NCBI GenBank assembly: GCA_036674765.1
Contig: JARVKI010000078.1
Coordinates: 131,501 to 195,500 of the forward strand
Reading direction: 5' to 3'
Source: Seiridium cupressi
Lineage: Eukaryota; Ascomycota; Sordariomycetes; Amphisphaeriales; Sporocadaceae
DNA: 64,000 bases
Positions 49,354-60,204 of the stretch are shown piece by piece. The position numbers and the translations under genes were made by a program. Below the pieces are notes generated by a model that saw only the letters and a list, made by a program, of their open reading frames with translations, did no database searches and was not told where the DNA came from. Within the stretch, counting starts at the first letter, position 1. Each line of letters begins with the position of its first letter.

Positions 49354-50059
49354 TTTAGAGCTCTAGTTTAGTGAAGCACGAGCATCACATTCAGATTGAA
49401 TGGTGGGCCCTAGGCTTTCGCAGAGGACCCGTAGGAACGCTTTTATATGTCATCTCAATACATTCCGACCACAGTGCCATGTCGGCAAGGCCTTGCCATT
49501 CGAGATAGTACCTTTATCAGGATTTGCAGGGCATGCATTTGTGCTGCTGTATTCCAGGTAGCGCGCCGCCCTCTGTGAGACACTCACGTTTGTATGGTGG
49601 TCCTCTGAAGCGCTAGAAGCTCCCCTCACTCCAGGCCGATATCCACTAAATTCCCCCACATGATAAGGCGGTCACCCACTAACACCTGGACACTCATGTC
49701 GGCTTCTGTGCAAGATCCCGAAAGTCTGTCACTACTCCTAACCTGCTATCCGGCGCAATGAAGCAGGCCAATGAAATCAAAGAGAGCGATAAGCTGCCAA
49801 CCAAATGTCCGCTGGGACGACAGGGACTCACGGGTGTGGAACTAATGCTTTCTCCCGTCCTATGATCGCCAGTGCTTCCGATGCCGTGGTGAAGTGGCAG
49901 CGTGCTTGCTCTGGAAAGTTGATTGCACTCCGTGAAGCCTCGAATAACACTTTTCAACTATCATGGAACTCGCAGGGAGATAACAGAAAAGATATAGTAA
50001 TCTTTTACCATCAATACCAAGCTTCCGAATATTTCAATACCTTCTTCACTTTTGCCATC
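49354..50059. other. divergent promoter of P450 and FMN monooxygenase
   Basis: 706 bp between divergent starts. It holds the CCGAC-N11-GTCGG element at 49465. An open frame at 49805 simply runs into the monooxygenase start and has no features of its own. Confidence 0.5.
49465..49485. promoter_or_regulatory. CCGAC-N11-GTCGG element
   Basis: Two 5-nt inverted arms with an 11-nt spacer, 112 bp upstream of the P450 start. The arm sequences equal those at 37887-37900. Candidate Zn2Cys6 dimer site. Confidence 0.4.
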
Positions 50060-51579
50060 ATGACGTCCCCCCTTAAGCGCATCCAGCTGTGTTTTCTCGA
50101 AACCGCATGTACGGGAGGATACATGGCCTCGGGCCAGTGGAAGTCAGTTTGTGACATAATCATGCCCAGTGGTGGCTTTCTAACAGATAATTAGACGTTC
50201 GGATGATGTGTCGACCACCAAAGACACGTTGAAATATTACACAAATCTGGCAAAGCTAGCCGAGCGCGGGAAAATCAGTGCCATATTCTTCGCCGATTGG
50301 TATGCTGGTTTTGACGTGTACGGCGGTAGCCTGGATGCATGCCTCAAGACTGGGCATCAAGTGGCCCATCTGGACCCGCTGCCCATCGTCGCAGCGATGG
50401 CTGCTGTGACCGACTCGGTTGCTCTGGCTGTGACTATGAGTACGAGTTATGCCAACCCCTATGTACTAGCAAGGCAGTTCTCAACACTCGATCACTTGAC
50501 TGGCGGACGGTGTGCATGGAATATCGTTACGTCGTGGTCGAAAAGCTCTGCGAACGCTCTTGGGTTCGAGGACGTGATTCCGCACGATGAGAGATATCTC
50601 GTTGCCGATGAGTACATGGACGTTGTGTATAAGTAAGAAACATTCTCTCTGAATTCAATCTCCCTCCGGCTCACACAATCAATCAAGGCTTTGGGAAGGT
50701 TCATGGGCACCGGACTCGATAGTGTGGAACAAGGAAAATGGTGTTGCCTTCGATCCTTCCAAGATCAAAAAGATCGAGCATAAGGGAAAGTATTTCAATA
50801 TTAGCGGACGAAATCAAGTTCACCCCTCGCCTCAGAGGACGCCCGTCCTCTTCCAAGCCGGGACCTCCAAACCGGGCACCGCATTCGCCAGCAAACACGC
50901 AGAGGCCATCTTCCTCAACACGGCCTCGATACCTCAGGCCAAGGAAGTCGTGGCGAACCTACGCGCACAGGCTGCAGCGAATGGTCGCGACCCGAAGTCT
51001 ATCAAATTCTTCCCTTGCATCGTGCCCATCATCGGCCGCACTGAAGAGGAAGCCAAGGCAAAGCACGAAAAGGCCGTCGCGAACGCGGACGCGGTGGCTG
51101 GTCTGGCGCAGTTCTCGGGCTACACTGGAATCGACTTCTCCGGCTATCCATTAGATAAGCCTCTCGACCTCACGAGCTCAAAACAAGACATGGCCATTCA
51201 GAGCGTGTTCAAGAGCTTCGCGGCCTCAGGGGAGGCGTGGACGCCAAGGAGGCTGGGGATGCAAATGGCATTGGGGGGTCTGCACCCATGCCCTGTTGGC
51301 AGCGTAGAGCAAGTCGCCGATGTCTTTGAGGCTTGGGTCAGAGAGGCTGATGTGGATGGATTTAATGTTGCAAGTGTGACAAATCCCACGAGCTGGGAGG
51401 ATGTTGTGGATCTGCTGCGGCCCGAACTGGTAAGGAGAGGCTTGCTATGGGAAGACTACGATGTCCCAGGAGGCGCTTTCCGGGAGAACCTCTTAGGACA
51501 GAAAACATTGCGGGACGATCATTATGGTGCAACGTTCAAGTGGAAAGCTGAACAGACAGAGACGAATGGGCTCCGATGA
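50060..51579 (+). CDS. FMN-dependent monooxygenase (NtaA/SnaA/DszA family)
   Basis: Three exons: 50060-50142, 50195-50632 and 50688-51579, giving 470 aa, with phases consistent (both introns split a Lys codon as AA|A or AA|G). This is the two-component class C flavin monooxygenase fold: KLAERGKISAIFFADWYAGFDVYGG, DSVALAVTMSTSYANPYVLARQFSTLDHLTGGRCAWNIVTS, YMDVVYKLWEGSWAPDSIVWN, and SPQRTPVLFQAGTSKPGTAFASKHAEAIFLN. Relatives oxidise nitrilotriacetate, pristinamycin IIA or dibenzothiophene sulfone using FMNH2 from a separate reductase. No reductase is encoded next to it; the OYE-like neighbour binds FMN but is not a known partner. Substrate unknown. Confidence 0.92.
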
Positions 51580-51890
51580 GATACCGAGTCTGAGGGGCCA
51601 TAATGGAGCGAATGCAGGCACGGCATAGCGATTTCTAGCTTCTTCGGATGGCTCTCTTACTCAAGTCGTTCGTGGAGGGTTGTGATACAATTTCATCACT
51701 CAAGACAGGTTATGGCAATACAGGTCATAGTCCGCAGCCGTGGGAACTGTTCATCTTGGTTATGTCTATGCGCACCACACAAGGATCTCAAGAACCATCT
51801 TGCCGATGAAATCCATGACAAATCTTCCAAGCACGATACGGAGTGCAAGCAGATAAAATACGTGTCATGACGGTTTAGTTCTTTGAAACA
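51580..51890. other. short convergent intergenic region
   Basis: 3' flanks of the FMN monooxygenase and the OYE-like gene. Nothing recognised. Confidence 0.5.
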
Positions 51891-53198
51891 CTACGAAGGC
51901 ACTTTCTCCTCCTGCTCCTTCTTCTTTTCGAGCCCTTCCTCGTAGGTAGGATAGTTCGTGTACCCATTCTCTCTGATGCCATCCCACGACCCGTAAAACC
52001 TACTCCGGTCGAATTCTGACAGCGCTAGACCCTTGCGTATCCTCTCCGGTAGATCTGGGTTACTCGTGAACCACTTGGCGAACACAATGCCGTCATAGCC
52101 CTTCTGCACGGCCTCACTAGCATTCTTGTCATCCCATCCACCAGCCGAGATGACTGGGATACCTTTTTCGGCTAAAATCTTTCTGAAAGGCTCATTAGAC
52201 ACCTCTGGAAGACTCCACGATTTGTAGAAGCCATCCTTCTCAGCTTCCGAGTCGATGCGGTCGAAGCGCGGTTCGATAAAGTGCACATAGGATAGTTTCT
52301 TCTCTCCTTGGTACGTGTCTGCAAGTTGTTGGCAGAGATGCGACCATGTCTCTACACGTTCAGCACCACGGGTGTGTTGGTAGAGACCTGTTGGCTCCAT
52401 ACGGATGCCGACATTAGATGCGCCGACCGCATTTGCCAAAGCTTCAGTGAGTTCTAGGGCGAACTTGCTGCGCTTCTCTAGTGAGCCACCGTACTCATCA
52501 TTACGTGTATTTATATTCGAGTGTAGGAACTGGTCGAGCACTGCGGCGCTGTGAGTTGAGGATGTGGCGCAGGGGGTACGGACCTACTCACAGTTCCCGT
52601 TTCCACCATTGATCTCAATTCCATCAAATCCAATGTCAACTGCCAACTTGGCAGCAGACACGAAGTCGCCAATGGTTTTTTTGATGTGGTCGGGTGTCAT
52701 GGCGATGGGTGGATGATCTCTATAAGCGATCTTCTCCTTTGTAAAAGGTGTCCTGAAGGGAAACTTCTCATCGGTATCCCAAGGTGTCGATGCAGAGCTG
52801 ACCGGACCAGTTCCTGAGAACTGGGGAATGGTCGCCCGCCCTGCATGCCATAGTTGAGCATAAATGTAGCCACCCTTCGAGTGTACAGCCTCCACGACTT
52901 TCTTCCATCCCGGAATTTGCGAGTTGTCGAACAATCCTGGAACATTCGGCATGCCACTCGCCTCTATCGAGGGGGGAATACCCTCTGTAATAAGAAGTCC
53001 GCCAGGAGATGCTCGCTGACCGTAGTATAGAGCAACAAGCTCATCCGGTACCCAGATACGGTTTGGGGCTTCAAGGGTGCCCTCTGCCAGTGGGACGCCC
53101 CTGTTACGGGTCATCGGCGCCATGATGATCCTGTGCTTGAGCTCGATTCGCCCATTGGCGATCTTGAGTGGGGTAAAAAGCGCCTCTGTGCTTGCCAT
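51891..53198 (-). CDS. Old Yellow Enzyme-like flavoprotein with altered active-site positions
   Basis: Two exons: 52592-53198 and 51891-52540, with a 51-nt intron (GTGAGT...CGCAG), giving 418 aa. An FMN-binding TIM barrel of the OYE family: LKHRIIMAPMTRNRG with Thr30, GGLLITEG, GGYIYAQLWHAGR, FDGIEINGGNGN|LLDQFLHSNINTRNDEYGGS, GIRMEPTG, and VISAGGWD ... GYDGIVFAKWFTSNPDLPERI. In classical OYE the substrate-binding motif is H-x-x-N-G-Y; here it is N197-G-G-N200-G-N202, so both the His and the catalytic Tyr positions are Asn. Usual alkene reduction may be impaired or altered. The start at 53198 is the first ATG of the frame. It lies between the FMN monooxygenase and the regulator gene. Confidence 0.9.
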
Positions 53199-53643
53199 GT
53201 TGTTTGTTGTGTTTGCTAAATTGTGTTCAAGCACGCGAAGCTTCTAGTTCTATAGGTGTTTGCAGCGATATTTATTGCACTTCTCGTAAAGTTGACATGT
53301 TGACTTGCAGACCATCGCAGGTTCCGACGGCCTATACTGGTAGGCTATCGCCATAACCGGTTGAGATCGCATCATCCGATCCGATAGCGGGGACCCACAG
53401 TACCGGCAGCCTATTTTAGATTTGATCGCCGGTAGCTGCCGAAAACCAAAAGACTGCTATAGTGAATCGGTTGAAGATAGCAACCCAATGCAACTATGTA
53501 AACGACGACCAGAGCAATTATCCTGAGCAGCTGCTGTGGTACCATAAAGCCTTGAGCTTTTTGAGGTATTCGGTCAGGTATACGAAGCCTAGGCATCTTG
53601 CATGCCCGATACCAAGAACAGTACGATGAAAGTCGAGATGCAA
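53199..53643. other. promoter of the OYE-like gene
   Basis: 445 bp rich in CCG/CGG triplets, including the inverted repeat at 53404-53441. No gene was recognised. Confidence 0.45.
53404..53441. promoter_or_regulatory. CGGCAGC/GCTGCCG inverted repeat
   Basis: Perfect 7-nt arms at 53404-53410 and 53435-53441 with a 24-nt spacer, about 210 bp upstream of the OYE-like start. The arms contain CGG/CCG half-sites. Function inferred only. Confidence 0.35.
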
Positions 53644-55866
53644 TCATTTTGTTCGAAACCAAGGAGATAGACCGTCATTATACACGCCATTTTGGTTCTC
53701 GAATTCGGCCGTGTCAACTGGAAAGGTCTGTGCAGGGCTTACTAGATCCGGTGAAATCCCAGCATCTGGAGCAAAGATTGTAGTCGTCTGTACCGAGGGC
53801 ACATCGAGTCTCCAGCTTCCAGTGTTGTTGTGGTTCATCCCAGAAAATGGATCTGATGGTTCTGGAAATCCTCCGCTCATCTCTGAGATGATCTGAGAAA
53901 ACTGCTCAAAGCTGTTGTGAACGACCTCAAATGGCTGGTTCACGTCCCAAGAATGAACGGAGGGGCCCAGTTCATCGACAAGCCCTGACATCGCTTGCCG
54001 AGGCTGCCGAGAAGAGCGGTCCGAGACCTGGTCGATTACACGCTGCCGAATAACCTCGAACGCATTGCGGTATTTCCTGGCAGCTCGGACACGCTCCGCT
54101 ATAACAAAAAGGACGATGCTGCAGTCGTGAATACCATTGGAAGTAGTGATATCAAAGATTTCATCTGGAGAGATCCAGATACAGTAGACTAGAGTCAGGC
54201 CGGCCATGAAGACAGTTTGCAAAGCCATGAGGGAGTAGCCCACTGACATGGCCTGATGCAAGCGCTTATACGCACCACAGACCCCGGCGCAAGCCATGGC
54301 ACACTCTTTCAAAAATCGTGGATTGACGGTTGTCTTGGATATTTGAGGATAGAGGAGGAGCCTCTTGCACTTGAAGAAGTAGACCATGTAGACATCATAC
54401 CCGTCGAAAGGCACGGCTTCCATGTCCCTTTTTTTCCGTGCGTCGAGAGGAATCAAAGTTTTCCAGTGATCCAGGCGCTTCAGAAATCCTTCCACAACGG
54501 CATCGGAAATTTCCGGCGTCTCGTCCACTCGATATATTGTCTGCTGGATGTCCGACTCTATTTGTCGAATGCGAACAATCTGTAGGAATGATGATAAAGA
54601 CGTGCTGTTCTCTGGGGCTGAGCCAAGTACATCCGGCTCAGCTAAGCGGGAAAACTCTTCTGGGGTAGTCGCCTCATCAATATCCAGTGGAAGCGGAACG
54701 TCTATGTCTCGATCAGATATCGCGAGCGGCCGCCCCAATGGGATGGATATTTGTCTGTCAAAAGCGTAGGTCGCCCAGAAGATCCGCTTCCTCAATTCAT
54801 TTTCCATGCTCGGGCGTCTCATTGCGCTGGTTTTCCGATGCAGTCCCAGGTTTAGGGCAATTAACATGGCCATTCGCGAATAGGTCCAGGCGCCGGGCCC
54901 AACTGGATTGCGCAGACAGTAGACAGCCATCAGCATAAGCGCTGATACTGAGCGAATATCATCGTAGTCTAGGATGGCGCCAAGATTTCTGAGAGCAGCC
55001 GCGTAGTGCCGTTGGGGATTAAAAGCACCATATTCTCCGGCCGTCTCCAAGAACCTCCCTCCACTGGCATACACAAGGTGCAGTATGGTGCGCTCATGAA
55101 TGTCGGTCAGAAATAGTCGTTGATCATGGACCTTGCGAACCCATACCGAATAGACCACTGGGAATCGTGTTGCAATATGCTTCAAGTAACCTGTGAAAAG
55201 TCTTCCGGCGATCTCTGTTGGCACATCTCCAAGGTCGATAGGCTCATCGTCATTGTCGGGGCCGGTCTGGTCTAGTGATCGCATGAGGCCAATCCCTTTC
55301 CGGGATTGACTTCCGTTCCTTCCTTGACGCCCTCCTAGGAAACTGAAGAGTTTGCCCATTGTGACGTGAGATGAACCGCCAATATAGCCCGTGCCGTTCG
55401 CATCCATGGATAGGCTTCGCAGCACCGAAACGACGTTGTCCACGCCATCCTGCCAATCGAGGTCTGGCTCGTCAATGTCACTTTCCGGCGTGTTCGTGAC
55501 TGAGTCTGCTGTGTCGTCCGCAAATTGACCGGCTTGTTCTGATCGGAGGGAAGTCCAATGATCTTTGCTCATATCTGACATGCCCTGCTTGGCCAAGATC
55601 GTCTCCAGCTCGGCAACCCGCCGCTCCAGAGACTTGATGTACTGGTTCTTGCCGAAGGGCATCGGCTTCTGGGGGACGACATATTCGCAGGGAACCTCGA
55701 GTGCTTGGCACTTTGAGCAGGGATTGGCGCCATTACATTTCTGTTTTCTGGCCTTGCATCTCTGACAGGCCAGAGCTACCCGGCTTCTCTTTCCGGGCCG
55801 TGGTTGGTCATCCTGGGGAACGGTGGTGGCCCACTCGGGTATCCTAACCTCAGCCGAACTTGCCAT
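53644..55866 (-). CDS. Zn2Cys6 transcription factor, likely cluster regulator
   Basis: Single exon, 740 aa from the ATG at 55866; an upstream in-frame extension lacks an ATG. The zinc cluster has Cys at 34, 37, 44, 50, 53 and 60 (ACQRCKARKQKCNGANPCSKC). It is followed by a short linker and a coiled coil (IKSLERRVAELETIL) for dimerisation. The fungal-specific transcription factor domain is full: HLVYASGGRFLETAG, YYAAALRN-type HYAAALRNLGAILDYDD, ALMLMAVYCLRNPVGPGAWTYSRMAMLIALNLGLHRK, and RKRIFWATYAFDRQISIPLGRPLAISDRDIDVPLP. The tail is acidic and Pro/Ser-rich. It lies head-to-tail after the OYE-like gene and is a natural candidate to control the neighbouring oxidative genes. Confidence 0.94.
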   Translation of the reverse strand: MASSAEVRIPEWATTVPQDDQPRPGKRSRVALACQRCKARKQKCNGANPCSKCQALEVPCEYVVPQKPMPFGKNQYIKSLERRVAELETILAKQGMSDMSKDHWTSLRSEQAGQFADDTADSVTNTPESDIDEPDLDWQDGVDNVVSVLRSLSMDANGTGYIGGSSHVTMGKLFSFLGGRQGRNGSQSRKGIGLMRSLDQTGPDNDDEPIDLGDVPTEIAGRLFTGYLKHIATRFPVVYSVWVRKVHDQRLFLTDIHERTILHLVYASGGRFLETAGEYGAFNPQRHYAAALRNLGAILDYDDIRSVSALMLMAVYCLRNPVGPGAWTYSRMAMLIALNLGLHRKTSAMRRPSMENELRKRIFWATYAFDRQISIPLGRPLAISDRDIDVPLPLDIDEATTPEEFSRLAEPDVLGSAPENSTSLSSFLQIVRIRQIESDIQQTIYRVDETPEISDAVVEGFLKRLDHWKTLIPLDARKKRDMEAVPFDGYDVYMVYFFKCKRLLLYPQISKTTVNPRFLKECAMACAGVCGAYKRLHQAMSVGYSLMALQTVFMAGLTLVYCIWISPDEIFDITTSNGIHDCSIVLFVIAERVRAARKYRNAFEVIRQRVIDQVSDRSSRQPRQAMSGLVDELGPSVHSWDVNQPFEVVHNSFEQFSQIISEMSGGFPEPSDPFSGMNHNNTGSWRLDVPSVQTTTIFAPDAGISPDLVSPAQTFPVDTAEFENQNGVYNDGLSPWFRTK

Positions 55867-57754
55867 GGCTGGCTTTGACGAGTGGAGAGAGATGAGGCCA
55901 TCGCCACGGCTCCGAAAGGGCTTTGTCTTACGATGTGGGAGCCTTATCTCGGATCTCACCTTATCAAGTTTGCCAAAGTGGCCAACTGACGCCGCGATAA
56001 GAGCTATGGTGATGGTGGTCCTTGGCCGCGGGCGAGTTGGAAGAGAAGCGCCGGTGACGCTGGAGTGCAATGAATCGGGACCTTATCCGCCGGCAGTCGG
56101 AACTCCGCTAGCGCCGCAATTGTGTGGCCTTGTCTCGCGATGGTCCAAAACCCAGCTCGGCTTCGTTTCCTACGATGCACACAATCATGCAACCGAAGCT
56201 TTGAGATGATAATAGCCGAGATCGAAGGATTAAAGGGTGTCATCGCCATGAACGATTAGTCTACACCAGCTTGTTTCATGTACCAGTGGCCATCCCGTCA
56301 GCTCGCCCCACAGCGCTTCCTCTCACTGTACGAAAAGCCCTACATTGGTGCTGACGTACATTGTAGTTGTTAGCACCGTCTCTAGCGGGTAGAAACTCAA
56401 ACCCTACCTACAGCAGGCCGCCGGTTAGGTGCTTCAGGGCTCTCTTTGGCGAGATCACGAACACACTGCGATACCTAATCTGCCTTTCACTGTGCAACTC
56501 AGATGTTAAATAACATGGTGGGCGCCCTTGTTGCTCTCATGTGACAGATTTGTCCACATGATAGTGCCCAGTCACTCGGCCTTCGCCTCATTATCCCACT
56601 TTGGAGGGTTTCCAGCTTGCCAGTGGTCAGCAACAAGTTATCCAAATAATGGCAGACCACAGAAAAGACAGCAGAGTAAACGGATATATATCTCGAGGGC
56701 ACTTGCGATAGATTCATTTTTATTCTTGGATTGATCCAAGACAAATAGTCCAGGAACCCAAGACGTTCATGGCGAACACCAATCCCTCGTTTATTTTTTC
56801 AAGTTCCTGTGATGCTTTTCTTTCCAGATATATTAAGGAACAAAAGAAAAGATTAAATAAGGTGCCAACACGTCTACCTGGTCAACAGTGGGGGGCAATG
56901 ACCCATTTTGGTAGACCTATATTGACCTAATGTAAGTGGTAAGTTTCCGCGGTGGTGCACTTCTCGAGGAGATCCACTTTGTCGTGCTAAATCCGAAAAT
57001 ATAGCAGCATAGCAGACTGCTGCAGTGTCGCTACCGTTACGCAGTGCGTATTTGAATTAGGTGGCTAATGATGTTATTGTTCAGACAGTAACCAACTCCA
57101 ATAACCTTCCGCCACAAGACTAAACAGAATCAATCATGATAACTTGCAGCGTCGAAAATATCAACATCTTCTGCGGAAATAAACGAATACCAATACTTTA
57201 GATCTGATGATTTGACTCGTCACGGACTGTTAAAAGCATTATCTAAAATCTATTCGAAGGGCCTTCTTGACGGTTATCTTGACGCGGATACTTGCCTGTC
57301 TTCCCAAAGTGGGCGTAGCCCCGTATACTGACCTGGAAGATTCACCATATCATACCATCAATGCCATCACAAACTGCCCAAATGGAAGACTCAGATACTG
57401 CCCCGATGCGATAAGACGATAGACATACCGATCGGAGAATATAATTCTAAGTCGATTCTTTCCGCTCTTCATTCCAGGCATTCCCAGCATACACGTCTGG
57501 ACAGAGGGCATTGGGGATATAATATAATGTCTTGTCTCATGCTTCATCGGCTATACACGGCAAATGATGATTTGGAACCAGTATTTTATTGTTGTAATAG
57601 GAAGCTTCGCCAAGATGTCGTCGTGTATATCGAGCTCTTGCTGACCCTGGAATCCCCAGTGAGGACACTCCAGCATCAGACAGGAGGCAAGAGTTTAACC
57701 ACCTTCATCGTAATCTCAAGAAAGTTTACTACAAGCATCAATATAATCTCCGAA
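55867..57754. other. intergenic, nothing recognised
   Basis: Divergent region between the regulator and the 2OG-oxygenase relic. No gene was recognised. Confidence 0.5.
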
Positions 57755-58794
57755 ATGTCCAATCAAGCTGGTACTGTCAACATGTCCGGGTTCCACGGAA
57801 CACCGGAACAGAAACAAGTCTTCTGCGAAACTCTTGTTGACATGTTGAAGAAAAAGAGCTGCATTAAGGTGCAAAACCACAGAATTCCCGAAGACATGAT
57901 ACATAAATTGTTCGAATGGGTAAGAATATTCCCTGCTCTTCCGATCATCTTAACCCGACTCCCTGACAGACTCGCAAGTTCTTCAATTTGTCCCATGACG
58001 AGAAAATGAAAGCCAAGCACCCCCCGCAGGCCAACCCAAACCGGGGATACAGTTATGTTGGACAGGAGAATGTGGCTGGGATTAGCGGTCATGAGAAAGG
58101 TCTTGGTCCTGGTAAAACTAAAGACGTCAAGGTTCGATAATTCTCATCCGGGTTCTCCAACTTAGTAGACTAACTAGCATTAATGGCCAGGTAACCTATG
58201 ATATGGGGTCATCCACGGATACCCTAGTGGACAATATCTGGGTCGAGGAGGAGAGTCTCCCTGGCTTCCGTACCTTCATGGAGGCCTTTTACAACGAAGC
58301 CTTCAAGACCGAGATGGAGCTCCTTTCCGCCATTGAAATTGCTCTCGGCGTCTCAGAAGAGCACCTGAGATCATTACACAACAGGGCCGAGAATGAATTC
58401 CGGCTCCTGCACTATCCCGAAGTCCCTGCATCAGCCCTTGCAGATGATACTTCAACTCGAATTGCTGAGCACACGGACTTTGGTACCCTTACTCTACTTT
58501 TTCAAGACTCCACCGGCGGACTACAGGTTGAGAACAAGGATCAACATGGCACTTTCCACGACGCGGTGGCAGGCGGCCTTGAAGGTATCGTTCGTGAGCC
58601 TCTGTAGCGAATCACCAATGTTGATGATGATGTCTGTGGGCGCCGAGAGAACTTCACAACCCCGCCTCCATGGGGTAGTACCAGCTTACATTCACCGACG
58701 TCGAATTGCAATTGGCCAAGCTATAAGCCAATCAACTTTTGTTATGCAGCCCAATCCCTGTCGAACCTACGGCACAGGCACTGGATCGGGGTAA
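57755..58794 (+). pseudogene. 2-oxoglutarate/Fe(II) oxygenase disrupted by an internal inversion
   Basis: Exons 57755-57919, 57970-58131 and 58191 onward. The N-terminal DIOX_N region is good (KVQNHRIPEDMIHKLFEW, TRKFFNLSHDEKMKAKHPP, RGYSYVGQENVAGIS). The catalytic domain starts with EFRLLHYPEVP and HTDFGTLTLLFQD (the His-x-Asp iron ligands), then GGLQVENKDQHGTFHDAV. The next piece of the domain is missing from the plus strand but lies on the minus strand over about 58567-58650, reading APTDIIINIGDSLQRLTNDT and then FKAACH, the block with the third iron ligand. Plus-strand frames stop at 58605-58607. Beyond it, degraded C-terminal sequence (GVVPAY, YKPINFCYAA) continues on the plus strand to about 58800. 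The second intron also has a weak GTTCGA donor. The gene cannot make an active enzyme as it stands. Confidence 0.75.
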
Positions 58795-58800
58795 ATGGGT

Positions 58801-60204
58801 ATGATTGCATGAGACTCGGCCCTGTTGAACATAAGCACTGCCTTCTATTAGGCCTCAGGTTTGACTGCACGATACTGGTACCGATGAATCATATCTCGTC
58901 GCGAACCATCTAGACATGCATCGGAGGCAGGCTGCACAGTTTCCCACTCAAGGCGAGAGGCCTCACATCTTCTGTTACGTCCTTGTTCACGTTCGTCTAC
59001 TCTCGCCAGGCGGGCGACTGTAATGAGCTTGCTACCAAAATCATCGCATGTGCATGTTTCCATTAACGTGATGTTAAGCCTCTAACAAGTGCCTTTGACG
59101 AAAGCAAAATGGCCCAGACAAATAACTTCGAGTCGCGGAGTGGTAATGAAATCTTCCCATTGTTTTGGTTGGCATCTGCTTATTCTCCATACCAATAGAA
59201 TGCGAAACACTTCCAATTGAACTACCGGTCTACTCCATGTCAGATGACTCCCAAGGCCTTCTGCACTATGCCTTGAGTCAGAAAATATCATCCAAAGAAA
59301 TCAGGAGGATCAACGCAAGATACTGAGATCACATTTATCCGATGCTCGGCGTACCGCTTCGCAAATCTCTGGAGATCGGAGGCAGCGCCGGTCGTTTCCA
59401 CCGTGAGAATTCACCTTGACGGACTGCGAGAAAATTCTGAACCCACAGTGACCATCTCTTCGAGCTATTTCATCGTATCGCTCATCACTTTTACTGGAGG
59501 AATAGTCTTCCACAAAAGAAGTTTCCATATCACTTCAATTGATAATGAGGAGGTCACACAAACCGGTGACTCGCAGCTTGTGCCGATATCATCTGAGGAA
59601 TGGCAATCTGGCAACGCCCGAGGCTTTTCCATCCAATAATCGGTCTCGAACCAATACTCTTCTGTTCGTTACTTCTCAGAGAAGCGAGCAGCACAGTTGG
59701 GAATGGGCACTGTTGGAAATATCATCGCCTTCAAGTGGCGTCGGTGTGCCTGCAACAGTAGACCTTGTGCATGGGAAATCCTACAGCCTACATCTTCCAG
59801 TCGATCCATCGGCCAATACTCCATAAGGGAGGTGGGGAGCCCGATAATGAAGGAGGCTGGGCCTCCTATTCTGACAAGGTGATGACGGTCGAACTACCTA
59901 TCAATCCACACAAAGTAAAGGGTCTCACGACTTATCCTCCTATTGATCAGTGACGACCTCTACGGAAACAAAACTAAATGGAATATTTGATTATATCGCA
60001 TGGACCTGTAAAAAAAAATCATGTCACCTTACAGTCTTGTTACTTTGCAATACACGTGCTGTTTCCCCATTCTCGCCGATAAGCTATTTTGAGTCCTTTC
60101 CAATACCCTGGCACCCCGCACCAAAGAGATTGCGACCCATCTGATCCCATTATGTCAGCTTGGTTATCTTCTGGGCCAAATTCTAAGACTCATACTCACC
60201 CCTG
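58801..60204. other. intergenic, nothing recognised
   Basis: Between the oxygenase relic and the GRDP-like gene. A plus-strand frame at 59539-59826 has no recognisable motif. The GRDP-like C terminus may reach into its right edge. Confidence 0.4.

Noticed and set aside
49805..50194. 129-codon frame starting 255 bp upstream of the FMN monooxygenase ATG
   Set aside because: The family-like N terminus begins at MTSPLKRIQLCFLE (50060); the upstream extension is compositionally random and the frame runs through the first intron.
58848..59063. Short Cys-containing minus-strand frame downstream of the oxygenase relic
   Set aside because: No family resemblance and no splice context; likely random.
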